DNA of 64,000 nt from Hymenolepis diminuta (GCA_900708905.1 CAADRB010000013.1:2484877-2548876), one strand, 5' to 3'. Positions 1-23,819 are shown, counted from the first letter of the stretch. Numbers and translations: made by a program. The notes: generated by a model from the sequence alone, not told the origin.

Positions 1-173
1 CCCATTTCAAGAATAATGCTCAATCCCCACTTCTATAGGTTTGTTCAAATTCCTTCAACACTAATTTAAGTCTTAATATATTGATTCGACGGTCAAACAG
101 CTCACACTTTATGTTAAACTTCTCCAGGTCCTTTAAAAATTGTAATAATTTAAAAAGTTTTCGAATAATATAG

Positions 174-3100
174 CAAGAATCTACGCAACGAAGAGAAGAG
201 ATGAAGAAGCTCGACATGGAACGTAGAGCAAACGAAAAGTTGAATGACTTGGAGGAAGAGGCTCGAAAGCAGTCGCAGCATCTTCTCACCAAAGCGATGG
301 AACAACGTCAAGACGAGGAGGAGGAAATTAAGCAGCTGAATTCGGCAATTACCAATGCTAAGATCCAAGCCATTCGAGATGCTCAGTTGCTGGAAAAAGA
401 GCAGATTAAGAAGGAAATGGCGGAGGAGAATGATAGACTGGATAGGATGATGGAAATCGATCGGCAGAACGCCTTAAAGATACAAGCTGCTATTGAAGCT
501 AAAAGAAAGGAGGAGGTAACCGTTATTACATTATAAATAATTTGTATATTTGTTTTCCGTACTGAGTAATATAGCAGATCGTGCCCCGAGAAAGACAGTT
601 ATGTCAATTTTGTACTTTTTTAAACGAGTTTTCGCGAGATTTGAAGTCAGTTTGAAAGAAAATCCTATCTCATTTATCTATCCACTTAGTAAGCACAAAT
701 GAATTCGGAGTTTATTATATTTGACAATAATATTTCAATAAAATCCCGATGTTCTTACTTATTGCTTAATTTTTATCATTTGCAGTACTAATTAGCTATT
801 TTTAAATGCAGAAATTACTTCAGATTCAGAAACATAAATATGAATTTTCACTTTTGACAATTTACTAAAGTGTTTAACTAATCATTTGTTATTCTGTAGG
901 TTATCTACGCCTTTAATGATTCCAGTGATCCTGGAGAGGGGAATATAGCCATAAACCAATCGCTTTAAGTCTGTTGATTAGCATTATTATCTTAATTACT
1001 GAATTTCTGGGGATTTTATTCACAACAAGATGTTTAATAACATAGTTCTACACCGAACAATAAAGCAAAATGGAAATTTCTGACCCTTTATTTCAATTTG
1101 ATCAAAAATGAGCACTTAGTTAGCATTGACAAGCTAGCTTAATTTTTATTTTAAAAATTTAAGATTAAATATAATACGGTCTTATTCTAGTAATTTTGTG
1201 TTTTTATTTACTTAAGGAAATGTTGGGCGCCTGTGAAATAATAAAACAAATAAATCAAATCGAACAAGACCGCCTTCTGGCTCTGGAGAAATCGGAACAA
1301 GAGAACATGGCTATGCGCAGAAAAATTGCTGATGAAATGCTAGAGGAAATGAACCGTCGAATCGATCAGAGGACGAAGCAAATAGAACTTAAAGAAGAGC
1401 TGGATAAATACTCCAATCTCGTGCGTGAAATGAAATTGAAAAAGGCCGAAGACGATAGAAAATTTGATCTAAAAATCCAGCAAGAGCAGCAAGCTAAGGC
1501 TGTAAGCCTTTTTAGAATGTTTCACCTAATTAAGTATTTGGTATATGATAATTATCTCTTATCAGCAAGATTATTCTCATTATGAAGATACAATGGAGGG
1601 TATTACAGAAAGATTCTTTCTTGGAGTTCTTTTTCTAAATTTTCGGCACAAGACTCTCAAGCAGATAAATGATATGGAAATTGGAATTTTATTTTTAATG
1701 TTTTTTTATAGCCTCTATTGTTATAACATAACAGACTAGAAGTCCCGGTAGTAATCTTGCAGAGCAAACCAATCTGGAAAACTTGGTAATATAGCAGCTT
1801 AACACAGAAACCAATAACTCACAACAGAACACAAGACACGAAACTCAATTTCAATCGGTATCAGCTTAAACAAATAGCCATAATTGTAAAGTGTCCTTTA
1901 TCAGTGGAGGAATTAAGAAGAAAATTACATTTTTAGTTATAAGAGAAATATTGGAAGTGGGGGAAAATAATTAGTATTTCTTCTAGTAATGTACAACAAA
2001 GTGTTTAAGAGTATTAATAAGTGCACATCAAACAAGTAGTTCTACAGTGATCTCGGAGCTTACCCGGAATTGCCTATCGGTTTAACCCCGATTTATATCC
2101 TCTTCACTACCTTTTATATTTGATTCATCCCCGACCGTCTTGTTTTTGATTGATCTGAGCTTTATCCAAGTAGCTTGGCACAGCTTCGATTACAAGGTCT
2201 GCTCATTCTCTCCTCACAAAAATTTTGTCCTATCATTTCTGTCTACTTTTTTCTTGTAATAATGGAGTTCTTAAAGTTTGGAAGAGCGACAGCTTAGCGA
2301 GGTTCCTTTGCATTTAAGCCAGAGGCTTCGTTGAAATTTCTCATCCAAAGCACTCAAATGATTGTGAATGGATCAATGTTGATTGTATGACAATAGTCCA
2401 TTTAAACTGGTTCATGATCCTCATTTTCACTACTTTAGGAAGAAAGCTATTTGATTACTATATTTGATCTCAAGATCCAGTCTCATTTCTAAATCTGCAC
2501 ATTAGTACTTACAATTAAAACCAATTAATGTGGTAAAATACCTTTATCGTTGCAAACATGTTGGAAATTATTTAACTGAATTGATATTCCAAATATTTTC
2601 CCTCAATATTATTGCTTCTATTAGGAACGCGAAGCAGCCTTAGAGGCGGAACAACTTCGTATTCGCAAGGAGAAAGAAATGGAAATTAACCGTCTGCGCG
2701 GAATGCAGGAACGGGCTATCGATAGTCAGGCTGAGAAGGATGCGCTTCGAGCGAAACGCGCCATGGAGGAGAATGAAAGGCAGTGGAGAAGAAAGGAATT
2801 AGAAGCTGCCAGGAAGGCTCAGGCAGTTAAAGAGGAAATGAAACAAGAGCGAATCAAGGCAAAGGAATATAAGACGCAACTTTTGGCCATGGAAGCAACT
2901 CGTAATAAAATGGAGTTTGAACGCGTACTCCGGTAACTACACCTATCTACTTTGGTTAGCCTTCATATTTATTTCTATTTGCATATGTTAATTTTTTATT
3001 CAAATAGAATTTTGATTAGGTTTGAAACTTTTGAATTCACTTAAGATCGTTGTCATTTGCCAAGGTCAATGTTTAATAGACCTTTAGAATTAAGATGCTT

Positions 3101-3711
3101 TTAATAAATTTTTAATGAACCAGTTAGATGTGATGGATTTTGATTAAATGCATATCTGGGGTAAGTAAACTGTAGTGAAATGTTTCCAATTAGTCTCTAA
3201 CTGTAATACGTAAACAACCTCTTTTACATAATTTAGACACCAAAAGGAGATGATTGCGAAGGATAAGTTGGAAGAAGAAAAACGTCAAAAGATGAAAGCA
3301 GAGTGCTCTAGGGAATTAAAAAAACAAATTTGTGAAAAGGAGCAGCAACGCATAGCTGAAAGAAATGCCTTCTTTGAAGAGGGCATTCGCAATGAGGAAG
3401 AAGCTAGACTCCGTCGTATGCGGCTAATTGAAGCAAAGAATCGAAAGATGAATGAATTGAGGTTTGTTCAAAGTGCCATTTAATATCCCGTCTAATTAAT
3501 ATAATTCCCATCTCGTAGAACTGTTTAAAGGTTATTTATTTATATTTTTTAGTTTTATTTGAATAAATTTCTTTTATTTTAATATTTTTTATTTTTATCA
3601 ACTTATTCTTAATATTATTTATCTTGTAGAAAAGCTGGGATACCGGAGAAGTATTTGGCGGATGTTGAAAGGAAAGCTGGTCTGCTGAAAATGGCCAATA
3701 TAAATCCCTAA
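174..3711 (+). CDS. CFAP45: CFAP45 (CCDC19/NESG1), cilia- and flagella-associated protein 45, 5' partial
   Basis: CFAP45 is a coiled-coil microtubule inner protein of motile cilia and flagella. My exon model is <174-515, 1217-1501, 2625-2932, 3237-3461 and 3630-3711 (TAA stop at 3709). All joints have GT/AG ends and keep the frame: phases 0, 0, 2, 2. The protein is almost entirely charged Glu/Lys/Arg coiled coil. Family-diagnostic stretches are AIRDAQLLEKEQIKKE in the first exon, EINRLRGMQERA followed by DALRAKRAMEE and QWRRKELEAARKA in the third, and the C-terminal IPEKYLADVERKAG, which matches the vertebrate ending LPEKYCIEAERKA from memory. The N-terminal part is missing because the window opens inside an upstream intron (1-173). 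The gene runs in the same direction as BLM, which starts about 2.3 kb downstream. The identity is firm; the exact 5' edge of the first visible exon (AG at 172-173) is likely but unproven. Confidence 0.9.
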
Positions 3712-3715
3712 ATTA

Positions 3716-3721
3716 AATAAA
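3716..3721 (+). promoter_or_regulatory. Polyadenylation signal of CFAP45
   Basis: An AATAAA hexamer lies 5 bases after the CFAP45 stop codon, so the 3' UTR would be very short. Confidence 0.5.
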
Positions 3722-5976
3722 TGTGATGTATTTGCTCACACGATACAAATATGCCAAGATAATATACGCAGAATAATGGAATATTAATAAGGCACGTCTT
3801 TATAACTGATTATTGTCGGTTACTGACTGCGAAAGAAGATACTTAACCGACATTAAAGAATGAAACATAACATTCAAAATAGTGGATCTGTGAAGCACAA
3901 CGTCACATCTACAATTATACTCGTTAAAGCAGCAATATCTACTGGTAACAATTATTTCCAGGCTATTGTAAAGTATGATTCTTCTATGCAGTGGCACTGC
4001 TAGATCTAGTTGTGTTGCTGTGACATCTGCTCACTAGATATCACTAGACTACAGTTGAATCAGACTCAGAGAGAATGATAAGACAGAACAGCCGTTGATA
4101 CGGGATATTTTATCAACCAAACAAAGGCATTATTATAGGAATAGAAGCTACTTTCCTGGCATTGATGTTCAGAAGTCAATTTTAGTACCAAATAGCTATC
4201 AACCTATCCGGCACGTTGTGCGCCTTCGCCTTGATAAGGATGAATAGCAACATTTAAGACAAATTTTAGAAATTGATTATCCCGACATAAAATTTCACAC
4301 CCCAACTATGAGCTTTAATTTGTGGGACTCCTATCACAAGCTCGAATTTTGTCAGTCCTTTAGTGGCTAAACTTGATGAGTGCAGTTGATCATTTCGCTC
4401 ACATATGAGCGCTGAACCTGTGACTTCTAACTTTGCGGACGAATAAAATGACCACTGCACCATCAGTATAGAATGAACTCCCGTGAGTACCACATACGGG
4501 CAAGTGAGCAAGTGATCAAGAATTGTAAGCGAGCCAGGAATCCTAACCGCTAGGCTATTAGCGAAAGAATTTGGTATTACCGGTTCGTCAAAAATACTTT
4601 TAAAACACCTACAATACCAACGAATAAAATACCACAAGATATATTAAATAACAAATATAGCAATTTTGTTCCTCTTTATGTACGTAGGGTACCTACCAAT
4701 ACGTTTTTCAAAAGGATGTTATTGTTATTTATATAGAGAAATGGGAATTATGTGACCAATAATAACAGTTACAAAAGTAAGAGTTGTGCACGAGGAATGA
4801 CAATGGATAGGGAATTAATTTATAATGTTTATAAGATTAATTAAAGTTACATGTTGATAAAAATAACTGATTTAAAGTTTGAATTCCTCATAAAAAATAA
4901 AAAGGGAATGAAAATCCTCATGCATTTTGGACCATTTGCATAAGCAATCTTTTGGAAACATAATTTGTAAAAACGATTATTTTCATTTACATAAAGCAAA
5001 AAATGAAAAAAGCGGTCTTACGGAGAAATAAAAGCAGAAAGTATATAATGTAATGCGGACCTGGCCATATTTGAAGAATAAATCAAATTATCAGTTCAGA
5101 AGCTGTCGGTAAAGCCATTTCAGTTTATTAAATATATATACATAAGTTTCTTTGTGGCGTTAGTCATGCCCATGTATGGGTGCCCATGTATTTCTATGTG
5201 GACACATGTATGAGATACAGTTTCCGACGCTGTATCTCTGGGTCAACAAGCACTCATTGCCATTTGATAACTCTTGCGTAATGAAAGTAAAAGTAAATGG
5301 TATTTCAAAATTGTGTTATTTTAGTAAGGATTCATGTTTGTATTCGAGAGCAAATACATTGCAATAATAACGACCTATAATAAGAAGGGTGCTGTTTAGT
5401 TGCTGTTTATATTTCCGTGTACTTTATCGTAAAAATTTCCGGTGAATTTGATCCGTAGATGGATATATTATGAAGTCTTGAAAAGCACCGTTGCAAACTG
5501 TGAAAGTCTATCAGAACTTGTTGTAGAGTTTTGTCGAGCGTGTACGATATAAGAAGTAACTGTTTGAGAGATAAATAAAGATGCGGAATTCCAGATAATT
5601 TGCGAAAGTGTCATTCTTGAGTGATTACAATAATATATAGTAGATAAAATATAAGAGACCCTCTCTTATTAAACTTCTATAATAAAAGATGTATGGGTAA
5701 AGTAACTGGGGAAAGTGACAGAGAAGCATGATCCAATGCAACCTAGATTTTGGATGATGAAATAAGGAATCCTGGAAATAAAACTAGATTTAAGTGTTAC
5801 TATCCATGTTACACATTAAAGCACGAGTCACTGAAACACTTAATAGACAATAAAATTATAAAATCAAAGTATTTAAATCGTACATTTTCTTAAACATTTA
5901 AAAAATTTTTCTCAATTTATTTATTATTTTTCTGGAAAAATTTGCCTAGGGTCATTGAGTCATCGGCCGTTGAGTT
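3722..5976. other. Intergenic region between CFAP45 and BLM
   Basis: About 2.25 kb of AT-rich DNA. It holds a degenerate SINE copy on the minus strand (about 4285-4470). Just beyond its head (4500-4620, minus strand) is a stretch resembling a decayed tRNA or a second SINE head (AGCGGTTAGGATTCCTGG). I see no convincing exon. The rest must include the BLM promoter, which I cannot pinpoint. Confidence 0.5.
4285..4470 (-). repeat. tRNA-related SINE copy (degenerate)
   Basis: Read on the minus strand it has an A-box-like GGTGCAGTGGTC, a B-box-like CACAGGTTCAGCGCTC about 45 nt later, then a body with GCGAAATG...GACAAAATTCGAGC...GGAGTCCCAC. This body parallels the better preserved copies at 7478 and 13080. 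Confidence 0.6.
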
Positions 5977-16981
<11,005 letters not shown>

Positions 16982-17069
16982 AGCATTTATGTGCCTTATA
17001 GTTTACTATTATTATATTTGTAAAGTGACTTTCTAAATCTGCTTTGTATAGGACTTTCCCCTGTCATTT

Positions 17070-17075
17070 AATAAA
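17070..17075 (+). promoter_or_regulatory. Polyadenylation signal of BLM
   Basis: AATAAA lies about 90 bases after the BLM stop codon. A second one, in CCAATAAACATTTG near 17220, could serve as an alternative. Confidence 0.5.
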
Positions 17076-17079
17076 ATGA

Positions 17080-18788
17080 CTGTTTTTGCGCTTACTTCTA
17101 TTAATACTACAAACAATGAAATTATCGCTCGGTTATTATCCTATTATGTGATTCTGATAATTGACTACTGATACGGTGATACCGTTTTTGAGGAGTGAAG
17201 AATGAGAGAACGCTAAATCCAATAAACATTTGAAGATACTGAATAAATGCTCTCGTTTGAGTATACTTTAGGTATTTGTGTTTTGGTAATATAAACATGT
17301 ACGACCATTTTATTCGTGCACAAGTGACTTCAGAGTGGGCGATTTCGCCGATAAAAGTCGCCTCAAAATGCCAAATTTGACTAATTGCGTGGTAATAAGT
17401 CCTTTCTAACTGGAAGAGAAAAACAACTACGCTATATAGTTAAAGCTCTCTAAGACGATAAAGTAATCGGGGTGGTATGACCACTCGCACTTGAAACTCG
17501 TTTAGAGGTCAAATCATGAACGTTAGAGCATGAAATTACACGAAAAACTATTCTGTGAAATTGAGGACAATTAAATGCGTCAATTATTTACGTGAGGTAA
17601 GGCCCTTAATGCACTGTTTTCCTTACCTGTTGCTCAAGCCTGTTCCACTTATTATTTCGCAACTACTGTTTCCCTGTTCTTATTACTTTCCATGACTAAA
17701 ACGTTGCTACAACGCAAGACCAAAAGCTCGAGTCTGATCAACCAAGAAACAGTTAGCACAATAATATGTAATCGCAAACGTTAGTTTTTCCAGCAAACGG
17801 GCACAGTTTTAGGACATTTAGTACAGAGAAGGAATTAAGGTATTTGACTCATGGATTTCCAAATTTTCACTAAATTATTACTCAGTTCAGACTGGAGAAT
17901 GAATATCCTTCTATAATTCTCAAAACTGGGTATAAATCTCCTCAAAAGTCCGTCAATGATAGGCTGATATTGCATGTAATTTTAGCATACGATTGGCAAT
18001 GCTACATTTCACTATTCCCGGTCGATTTCACTTCTAGTGAGGTTTTACATTTTCAGAGACTGGAATTGTCTTCGTTGGGGTGTTTCAACTATGATAGACA
18101 GACGCTTTAAATTATTTGCCTCAGTACAGCAAGCACCTATCTAAAAGGAAGAAGGCAGAAGAGAGCATTCTTTACCGCATAGAGCAAAATACTCTAGAAT
18201 TCGTTCTAAAATACTCTAAGAGTACCGAGCTCGGATACTTGTTCATCGCTAACCCAGTTTGCACCTGTACACAAACTTATTATCATGCTGAAAAGGGACG
18301 TGGGATCATCTACCTATTACCATATCCGATTTTTTATTCCGTTTGCACTAATTCATGTTTCTTTAACAGCAAAAGTCGAGTCGAAAAAAACTCAAAATAA
18401 CTAATAAATTTCGAATTATGAACTATCACAATAAAATATTAATATTTCCCAAGCTCGTTGATTGTAAGTATTAAAAAACTCACCCCATTCTGGAGCCTCC
18501 TTGATGAGGATTCACGCATTCTATCTCTCTTAGCCAGTACGGTAGAACATACCGTCAAATGATTGTGTGCAGACTGACTGAGCGACTACGCAATAGCCAA
18601 ATCGAAATTATTTCAGTATGAAAGGCGAAGACAATAAATATGCGTGCATATATACTTCGTTTACCAGCTTAATACGACAGAAGCCTGTCAGTACATAGAT
18701 ACATCAAAACAGAGAGAGAGCAGTTCAAACGCCATTTCATAAGAAAGATGAGGGAGGGAGAGAAATACAAGATAGCCACAGCGAAGAC
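17080..18788. other. Convergent intergenic region between BLM and GID8
   Basis: About 1.7 kb of AT-rich sequence between two convergent genes, so it holds both 3' ends. Open frames here (for example 18116-18400) show no recognisable protein pattern and no splice context that I trust. I see no repeat family member. Confidence 0.4.
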
Positions 18789-19655
18789 CTAAATCGAATC
18801 GAGCTCTTTAGTCAACTCAGCCTCAGAGATGTTGCGGAAACGCAAGAGCATAGCAACCAGTTTGGTCAGCCGGGGAACAGTTGCCGAATTCGCATTACAG
18901 GTCCCCTTAGAGAGGCCTGTTCCAGAAACACACTTTCCATTCATGTTATCAGTGAAGGTCGAATCACTCTCACCGCCGCTGCTCTCGATATGCCAAAGAA
19001 TTGCACGATTCAGGGCTCCGGCTACGAGTTCAACATGACGGGAATCGAGCAGGGAACCGTAAGCGCTGTTAACTGGATCTGAGAATGCTATTAACGCCAT
19101 TGTATTCTCGACTTCTTGAAGTAACTGTGGAAATTGCTCGAGGCGGTTATGAAGAGATCCAGCTAGATGAGTCTGCGCAAAAGTCAAAGCCTTCTCCAAA
19201 TTGCCAGCTCGAATCAATTCCAGCATTTCCAATTGACGAAGCTAAAATTAGATTAATAATCTAAATGCATTAATAAATTAACGTGCCTGAAAATATATGT
19301 AGGGATTATTTTCAAATAACTCTGGCCATAATTGATTAACTCGGTCAATTGTAAAATCAATCCGACGACTTAAGACAGCCTCACGAATTTCCATCCTCTC
19401 CTTAAGACTCGCACCAGTTGAATGGACTTCTGTTAACGGTTCTTCAATGCCGATTTCAAGTTGAAACTTCTCTGCCGCGTCCTTGTAGCCCTCAACTATG
19501 AGGTATTCGAGGATAAGGCGATTAATTTCGTTGCGGGTTAAGGTAAGTCCAGAGGGAGTACCAAGGCATTCGAATTGACTGAATTGTGGGTTTTGAGATT
19601 GTGCATTACCCGGAGAATCCTTCTCAGAAGAATCTGTTACTTGTGGATAACTCAT
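18789..19655 (-). CDS. GID8: GID8 (TWA1), CTLH E3 ubiquitin-ligase subunit
   Basis: GID8 is a scaffold subunit of the GID/CTLH ubiquitin ligase. Exon 1 is 19655-19287 (ATG at 19655, MSYPQVTDSSEK) and exon 2 is 19241-18789 (TAG stop), giving 288 - 15 = 273 codons of protein from 369 and 453 nt. A LisH motif (NRLILEYLIVEGYKDAAEKF) sits near residues 45-75. The CTLH domain (SRRIDFTIDRVNQLWPELF then LRQLEMLELIRAGNLEKAL) follows, then a CRA-type C-terminal half. The CRA half contains a Ser/Gly/Asn-rich insert (starting SSGGESDSTF) not present in the human protein as I remember it. The 45-nt intron (19242-19286) begins with GC, not GT: CAG/GCACGT...TTTTAG. The in-frame junction YIYFQ-LRQLEM matches the family (YLYFH-LQQQHL). 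The nearby GT three bases on would break the frame. Confidence 0.92.
19242..19286 (-). other. GC-AG intron of GID8 (45 nt)
   Basis: On the minus strand the intron reads CAG/GCACGTTAA at its 5' end and CTAATTTTAG/CTT at its 3' end. Only this GC donor joins the two halves of the conserved CTLH domain in frame. Confidence 0.75.
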
Positions 19656-20769
19656 ATCTTTAAGTAAAATGCAGTAATATGACGAATTTTGAAAGAAAAA
19701 AGATAAAAATAATGCTAACTTTAATAAAAATGGCAAAAACCAAAGCAAAGATAAATGGAGTTCAGATGTCAGTCCAATAGGAAGAAAAGGATAAAGACGT
19801 GATTAAAGATATAATAAATGGCAACATAACACATATTGAAGTCATGACAATTGAATAATTTCAAGAAACTGATTACTTGAGATGTTTGAATCTTGGGAAT
19901 GTTAGTCAATGTGGTAAAACAATGAAAACTTTAAATCTTCGTGAAATTGTCTGTGATCTTTATATTTTGGTTTAGGGGATATTTCTATTTGCAATATTTT
20001 ATAACATCAATAATTGAAAACACATTACGATTTCTTGAATAACAAAGAATTATGGAAAAATTCATCAAATGTCCAAAATCGTTTAGTTAAAGATTTTTGC
20101 CTATTTAATTACATTTTTGGGACTACCCCTTTATATTTTTTCCTATATTCTATATTTTTGGTGCATATTAATTTTGTTTGTTTTATGTTATTGTCCACAA
20201 TGTTGGAATCTTTCGGCACTTGGTATAGGATGTTTCGATAGAGACATTGTTCAGTGATATTATAAACTAAGGAAATATCTCCTTTAAATGGGTTCATCAT
20301 GCAGCAAATACATGCTAAGAGTCTTCATACCAAATTTAATCTTCGTTAAGTAAGAATTACAGTTTATTAATTGTATAATATAAACGATTAAATTAGGACT
20401 AATTATTTTTGTCCTTATAGTGCTCAATGCAGTTAGCTATAAGTTATATATTTATTTAATATATATTCATGATTTATTTTTCAAATATTCCTTTAAGCAA
20501 CATGGAATTGTAAGCCAAAATAGCGAATTGTATCGCAATTCAATTTTCCTAAGCAATATAACCTGTTACTTTTTGATAATATCTTCATGAATGGGACTGG
20601 ATAAATACACGTATAGTAATCTGGACAGAACAATATAAAAATCTTTGCCAATGTAATCCAGACAATTCAGTCTTAGTATTTTCTCTATGCAAACAACAGT
20701 CTCTATTTGCACCATATGTTCCGATCGTCCATCTATCTAATTCGTAGCCTCCGAAAGCGATTATTTAAA
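19656..20769. other. Intergenic region upstream of GID8
   Basis: Very AT-rich. It should contain the GID8 promoter and 5' UTR just right of 19655, but I see no clear core element. Open frames at 20014-20300 are low-complexity hydrophobic AT reading and are not called. Confidence 0.35.
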
Positions 20770-21025
20770 ACTGTAATAATGTTACGTCTACCGAGGCCAC
20801 ATCGTTCAAATAGATGGAATAAGTTAAGCCACAAATTATTTCTTCGTTAGACGTCAGCCACGTCTCGTCGCCGATGTCTCGGTGTGACGATTGGCATCTG
20901 TTGAGGTATCTATGTGCAACCACGCACACACACACAGATGGACTGCCTGTGGGCATTGTAATCGAGATCTAATCACCAGTCAATCATTTATAATCGCCGG
21001 GTGTTAATAGGCATCTGATGGCTAA
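20770..21025. repeat. Copy 1 of a duplicated, unclassified block
   Basis: Shares long stretches with 21542-21868: AATAGATGGAATAAGT, TTTCTTCGTTAGACGTCAG, GTATCTATGTGCAA, CCGCCTGTGG-like CTGCCTGTGG and GGTGTTAATA/GGTGTTGATA. On the minus strand both copies keep similar short peptides (TYSIYLNDVASVDVTL here, TYSIYSNDAAPLDLTL in copy 2; also ETWLTSNEE in both). This suggests derivation from a coding element. A short CA repeat lies at about 20925-20937. I cannot assign a family. Confidence 0.6.
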
Positions 21026-21541
21026 AGCGGAAACCCAGTTCTAATTTAAGATTAACTTAGTCATAATGGGTTAATTTACATCACAGATAGGGTAAAGATA
21101 TCACTGAAAGTAGGTGAAGACGGTCATAGTCGATGGAAATGTTCACCTATTGAGGGCAATTTATTTCATCGAATTTCCGATAAAAGTCAGAAACACTTTA
21201 CCTTAAGTATTCATGAACTAAAAGTACCTATGTAAAATAGGCATGTGATTCCAAAATGAACAAGTTTTAAATGTGGCATGATTTTATGCCTGAGTTCATC
21301 AAAGCGAATAAATGTAAATTTCTCCCACATGTAATATTAATGAATTCATGTTATATTTGGATTTTCTTTATGATTTGAGCAAAACTAATAGACGTAAAAT
21401 AATAGTATTAGAATTTCGTAGCGAATAAAGAAATGAATAAAATATTGAGATCTTAGGAAAACGTGAATATAGAAATTTAACGTGGTGTACAAAATGGGCT
21501 TATAGGATATTGAATTGGACAATTCATGTTGCAAATAGAAA

Positions 21542-21868
21542 TTCTGGAATAACGTTAAGTCTAGCGGGGCCGCATCGTTCGAATAGATGGAATAAGTCAT
21601 GCCACTCATGTCGCCAGATCAGTTCGGAGGCGGTAGGCAAGCCACCCCAATTTGTGAACAAGTAAATTAGATTTATACACAAAACATTTCTTCGTTAGAC
21701 GTCAGTCATGTCTCGCCGTGATGATCGACACCTGTATAAGTATCTATGTGCAAACTTGCAAGCAAACAGCCGGACCGCCTGTGGACACCGTAGTGGAGAT
21801 TTTATTGCCGGTCAGTCATTTCTTATCACCAGGTGTTGATAAAAATCTGCTGGCTATAGCAAATTCAA
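21542..21868. repeat. Copy 2 of the duplicated block, with extra segment
   Basis: Same order of shared landmarks as 20770-21025, but with about 80-90 bp extra after AATAAGTCATGCCAC (about 21605-21690, containing CGCCAGATCAGTTCGGAGGC). A related phrase, TGCCAGATCGACTGGGAGGC, occurs inside the LTR element at about 24850. The extra segment may therefore be ancestral and deleted from copy 1. Confidence 0.55.
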
Positions 21869-23790
21869 ACAAAATAAATTGGATCCCCGTATGGATTACA
21901 TCACTTTATGACCAACAGAGAATTTACCTTACTTTGGGCACTTTCTTGAATGACTGACGCAAAGATGAATAAGGAGACCGTCAGATCTTTTGATAGCTGT
22001 TGTCCTTTTCACTAATGCAATTAAACTTAGTGACTACACTGGATCTAGTGACGCGCCTGGACTCTGAATTATAAATAGGAAGAGGAGACAGATGGTTGAC
22101 AAAGGTATTCGGGATTGGGAGGTTCAACAAATTACGCAATTTCGTTTGCAAGAAATTGAGACCCAAATGACTGGTGGAGAACGGTTGGAATGACAGACCA
22201 GCTAACACTGGGAAACCATCAATCCAACTGATGATTATAGCCTGCATCTTAACTACTTCCTGCGCCTGCCAAGATCTCATCAACTTCCACGAGTTAGCTG
22301 CAGACTATGAGAACTAAACACCTCGTTGATTAGTTATGGTATGGTCTGTTTCACTCATTGAGAAACTCATTTAGGAATTCAGCTCATTAAATGACATTAC
22401 TTTATTATTATCCATGGAAATGAAAAAACCTTTAAAATGTTCTAATTCTGGGACAGCATCTGAGCACGTCAAATAGCAAAAAACTTGGTAAGAGACGAAT
22501 AAGTGTATATGATGGAATCAAGACTTATATTCTGGAAGTTTCTACTCGTTCACTTTCTCGTAAGGGCTACAATTTATTTCGTAATATCCAAACATTCCAA
22601 AGCTCAATTTTTATGAATTGATCCCTGCGTTCATGTCCTCACTATTCGGAGCTTGTTAACCTGTTGGTTTAATGTAATAGTCAGCCATGTCATTTCGATT
22701 CTTTCCTACCTTTCAAAATCATGGGTAGATAGATGAAACCAGAAAAAATGCTCAAAAGAGTAACTAAAATGAAATTCAACATGATCATGATGCATATAAT
22801 GAACGGAAAATCTACAACTCCATCTGTCTTTTCGCAGTTTATGCAAAAAAAACCGATTAATTATCAGTACCAACAAATGATTGTCGGGTTATGAATATAG
22901 AAAATGAAAAAAATATATTGCTTTAAAAATTTATGAGCTTTTAAATTTGCCAATTCTACTGGTTTTTTGCAAAACTGATCTACAAAAACTGAGGTCACTG
23001 GAGTAAGCATAAATGGATCAAATAAAGAGAGATACTGAATTCTGGAATTCACAACAATCAAATTTCGCATGTTTTTCCATGCAAAACACTACACTTCTGT
23101 CCAAATTGATTGTTCAGTGCGATTTTGAAGTGATTTTATTTTAATCAATAGAAATAAATTTAGCACCATAAATTAAAATCACAATGTAAAATTAGTAAAA
23201 TTTTTTGGAAGTTAATAACTGGCGAAAATGTGTGCTCAATACTTCAAACCACAATGATTTTTTCAATAGACTAAATGAGAAATTAGACGTTGTTGATTGT
23301 TGTAACAATTTCACCAACATTTTGCTTTCACGATTTAAATGAGTGAACTATTTTTATCTTATTACTAGTCAGCAGTCTATTTTGAGAAACAATTTCCAGA
23401 TGTCTGCGATTTCGAAAACAAACAATTTGGTGGCATAATTAGTAAAGTCAAAATAATGATTCTAGAATATATGGAGAAAAATACTAACCATAACGACTTT
23501 TCTTGTCAAGTAACTTTCCAAAATAATATTTCAAACTCCAAGCGGCTATTTTGAAAACTAACTTACGTGGTAATTTAATTAATACTGATTTTTTTGAGTT
23601 TATATTTAAATTTATTTTGAGTTAGCAGTGACAAATAAGTAAATAAATCTTTGACTGGGTGAGTCCTTTATGACAGGAAAATCCTGACCTATCTTCACTT
23701 GTTAGTTCTTTCTAAGGGAGATTCATTTAATGACAGTGAAAGAAACCATTGAAGGATGAATCCCTCTTCTCCAAAATATTTATCTTACAT
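21869..23790. other. Gene-poor AT-rich region
   Basis: About 1.9 kb with no recognisable gene, RNA gene or assignable repeat. Open frames at 21981-22283 and 22864-23070 (minus) have no family resemblance that I can see. Confidence 0.35.
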
Positions 23791-23819
23791 ACTCTCTAAT
23801 CATCACTAAATTTGATTAT

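Noticed and set aside
4500..4625. Possible tRNA-Glu gene on the minus strand (AGCGGTTAGGATTCCTGGCT)
   Set aside because: The D-arm half looks tRNA-like, but no acceptor stem pairing or good GGTTCGAATCC box follows at the right distance. More likely a decayed tRNA or SINE head.
18829..19038. Plus-strand open frame inside GID8
   Set aside because: Antisense to conserved GID8 coding sequence.
21008..21032. Hammerhead-ribozyme-like core CTGATGGCTAAAGCGGAAAC in the duplicated block
   Set aside because: The CTGATGA core has G where the invariant A is needed, the GAAA box is shifted by one base, copy 2 reads CTGCTGGCTATAGCAAAT, and I could not fold stems I and III around it.
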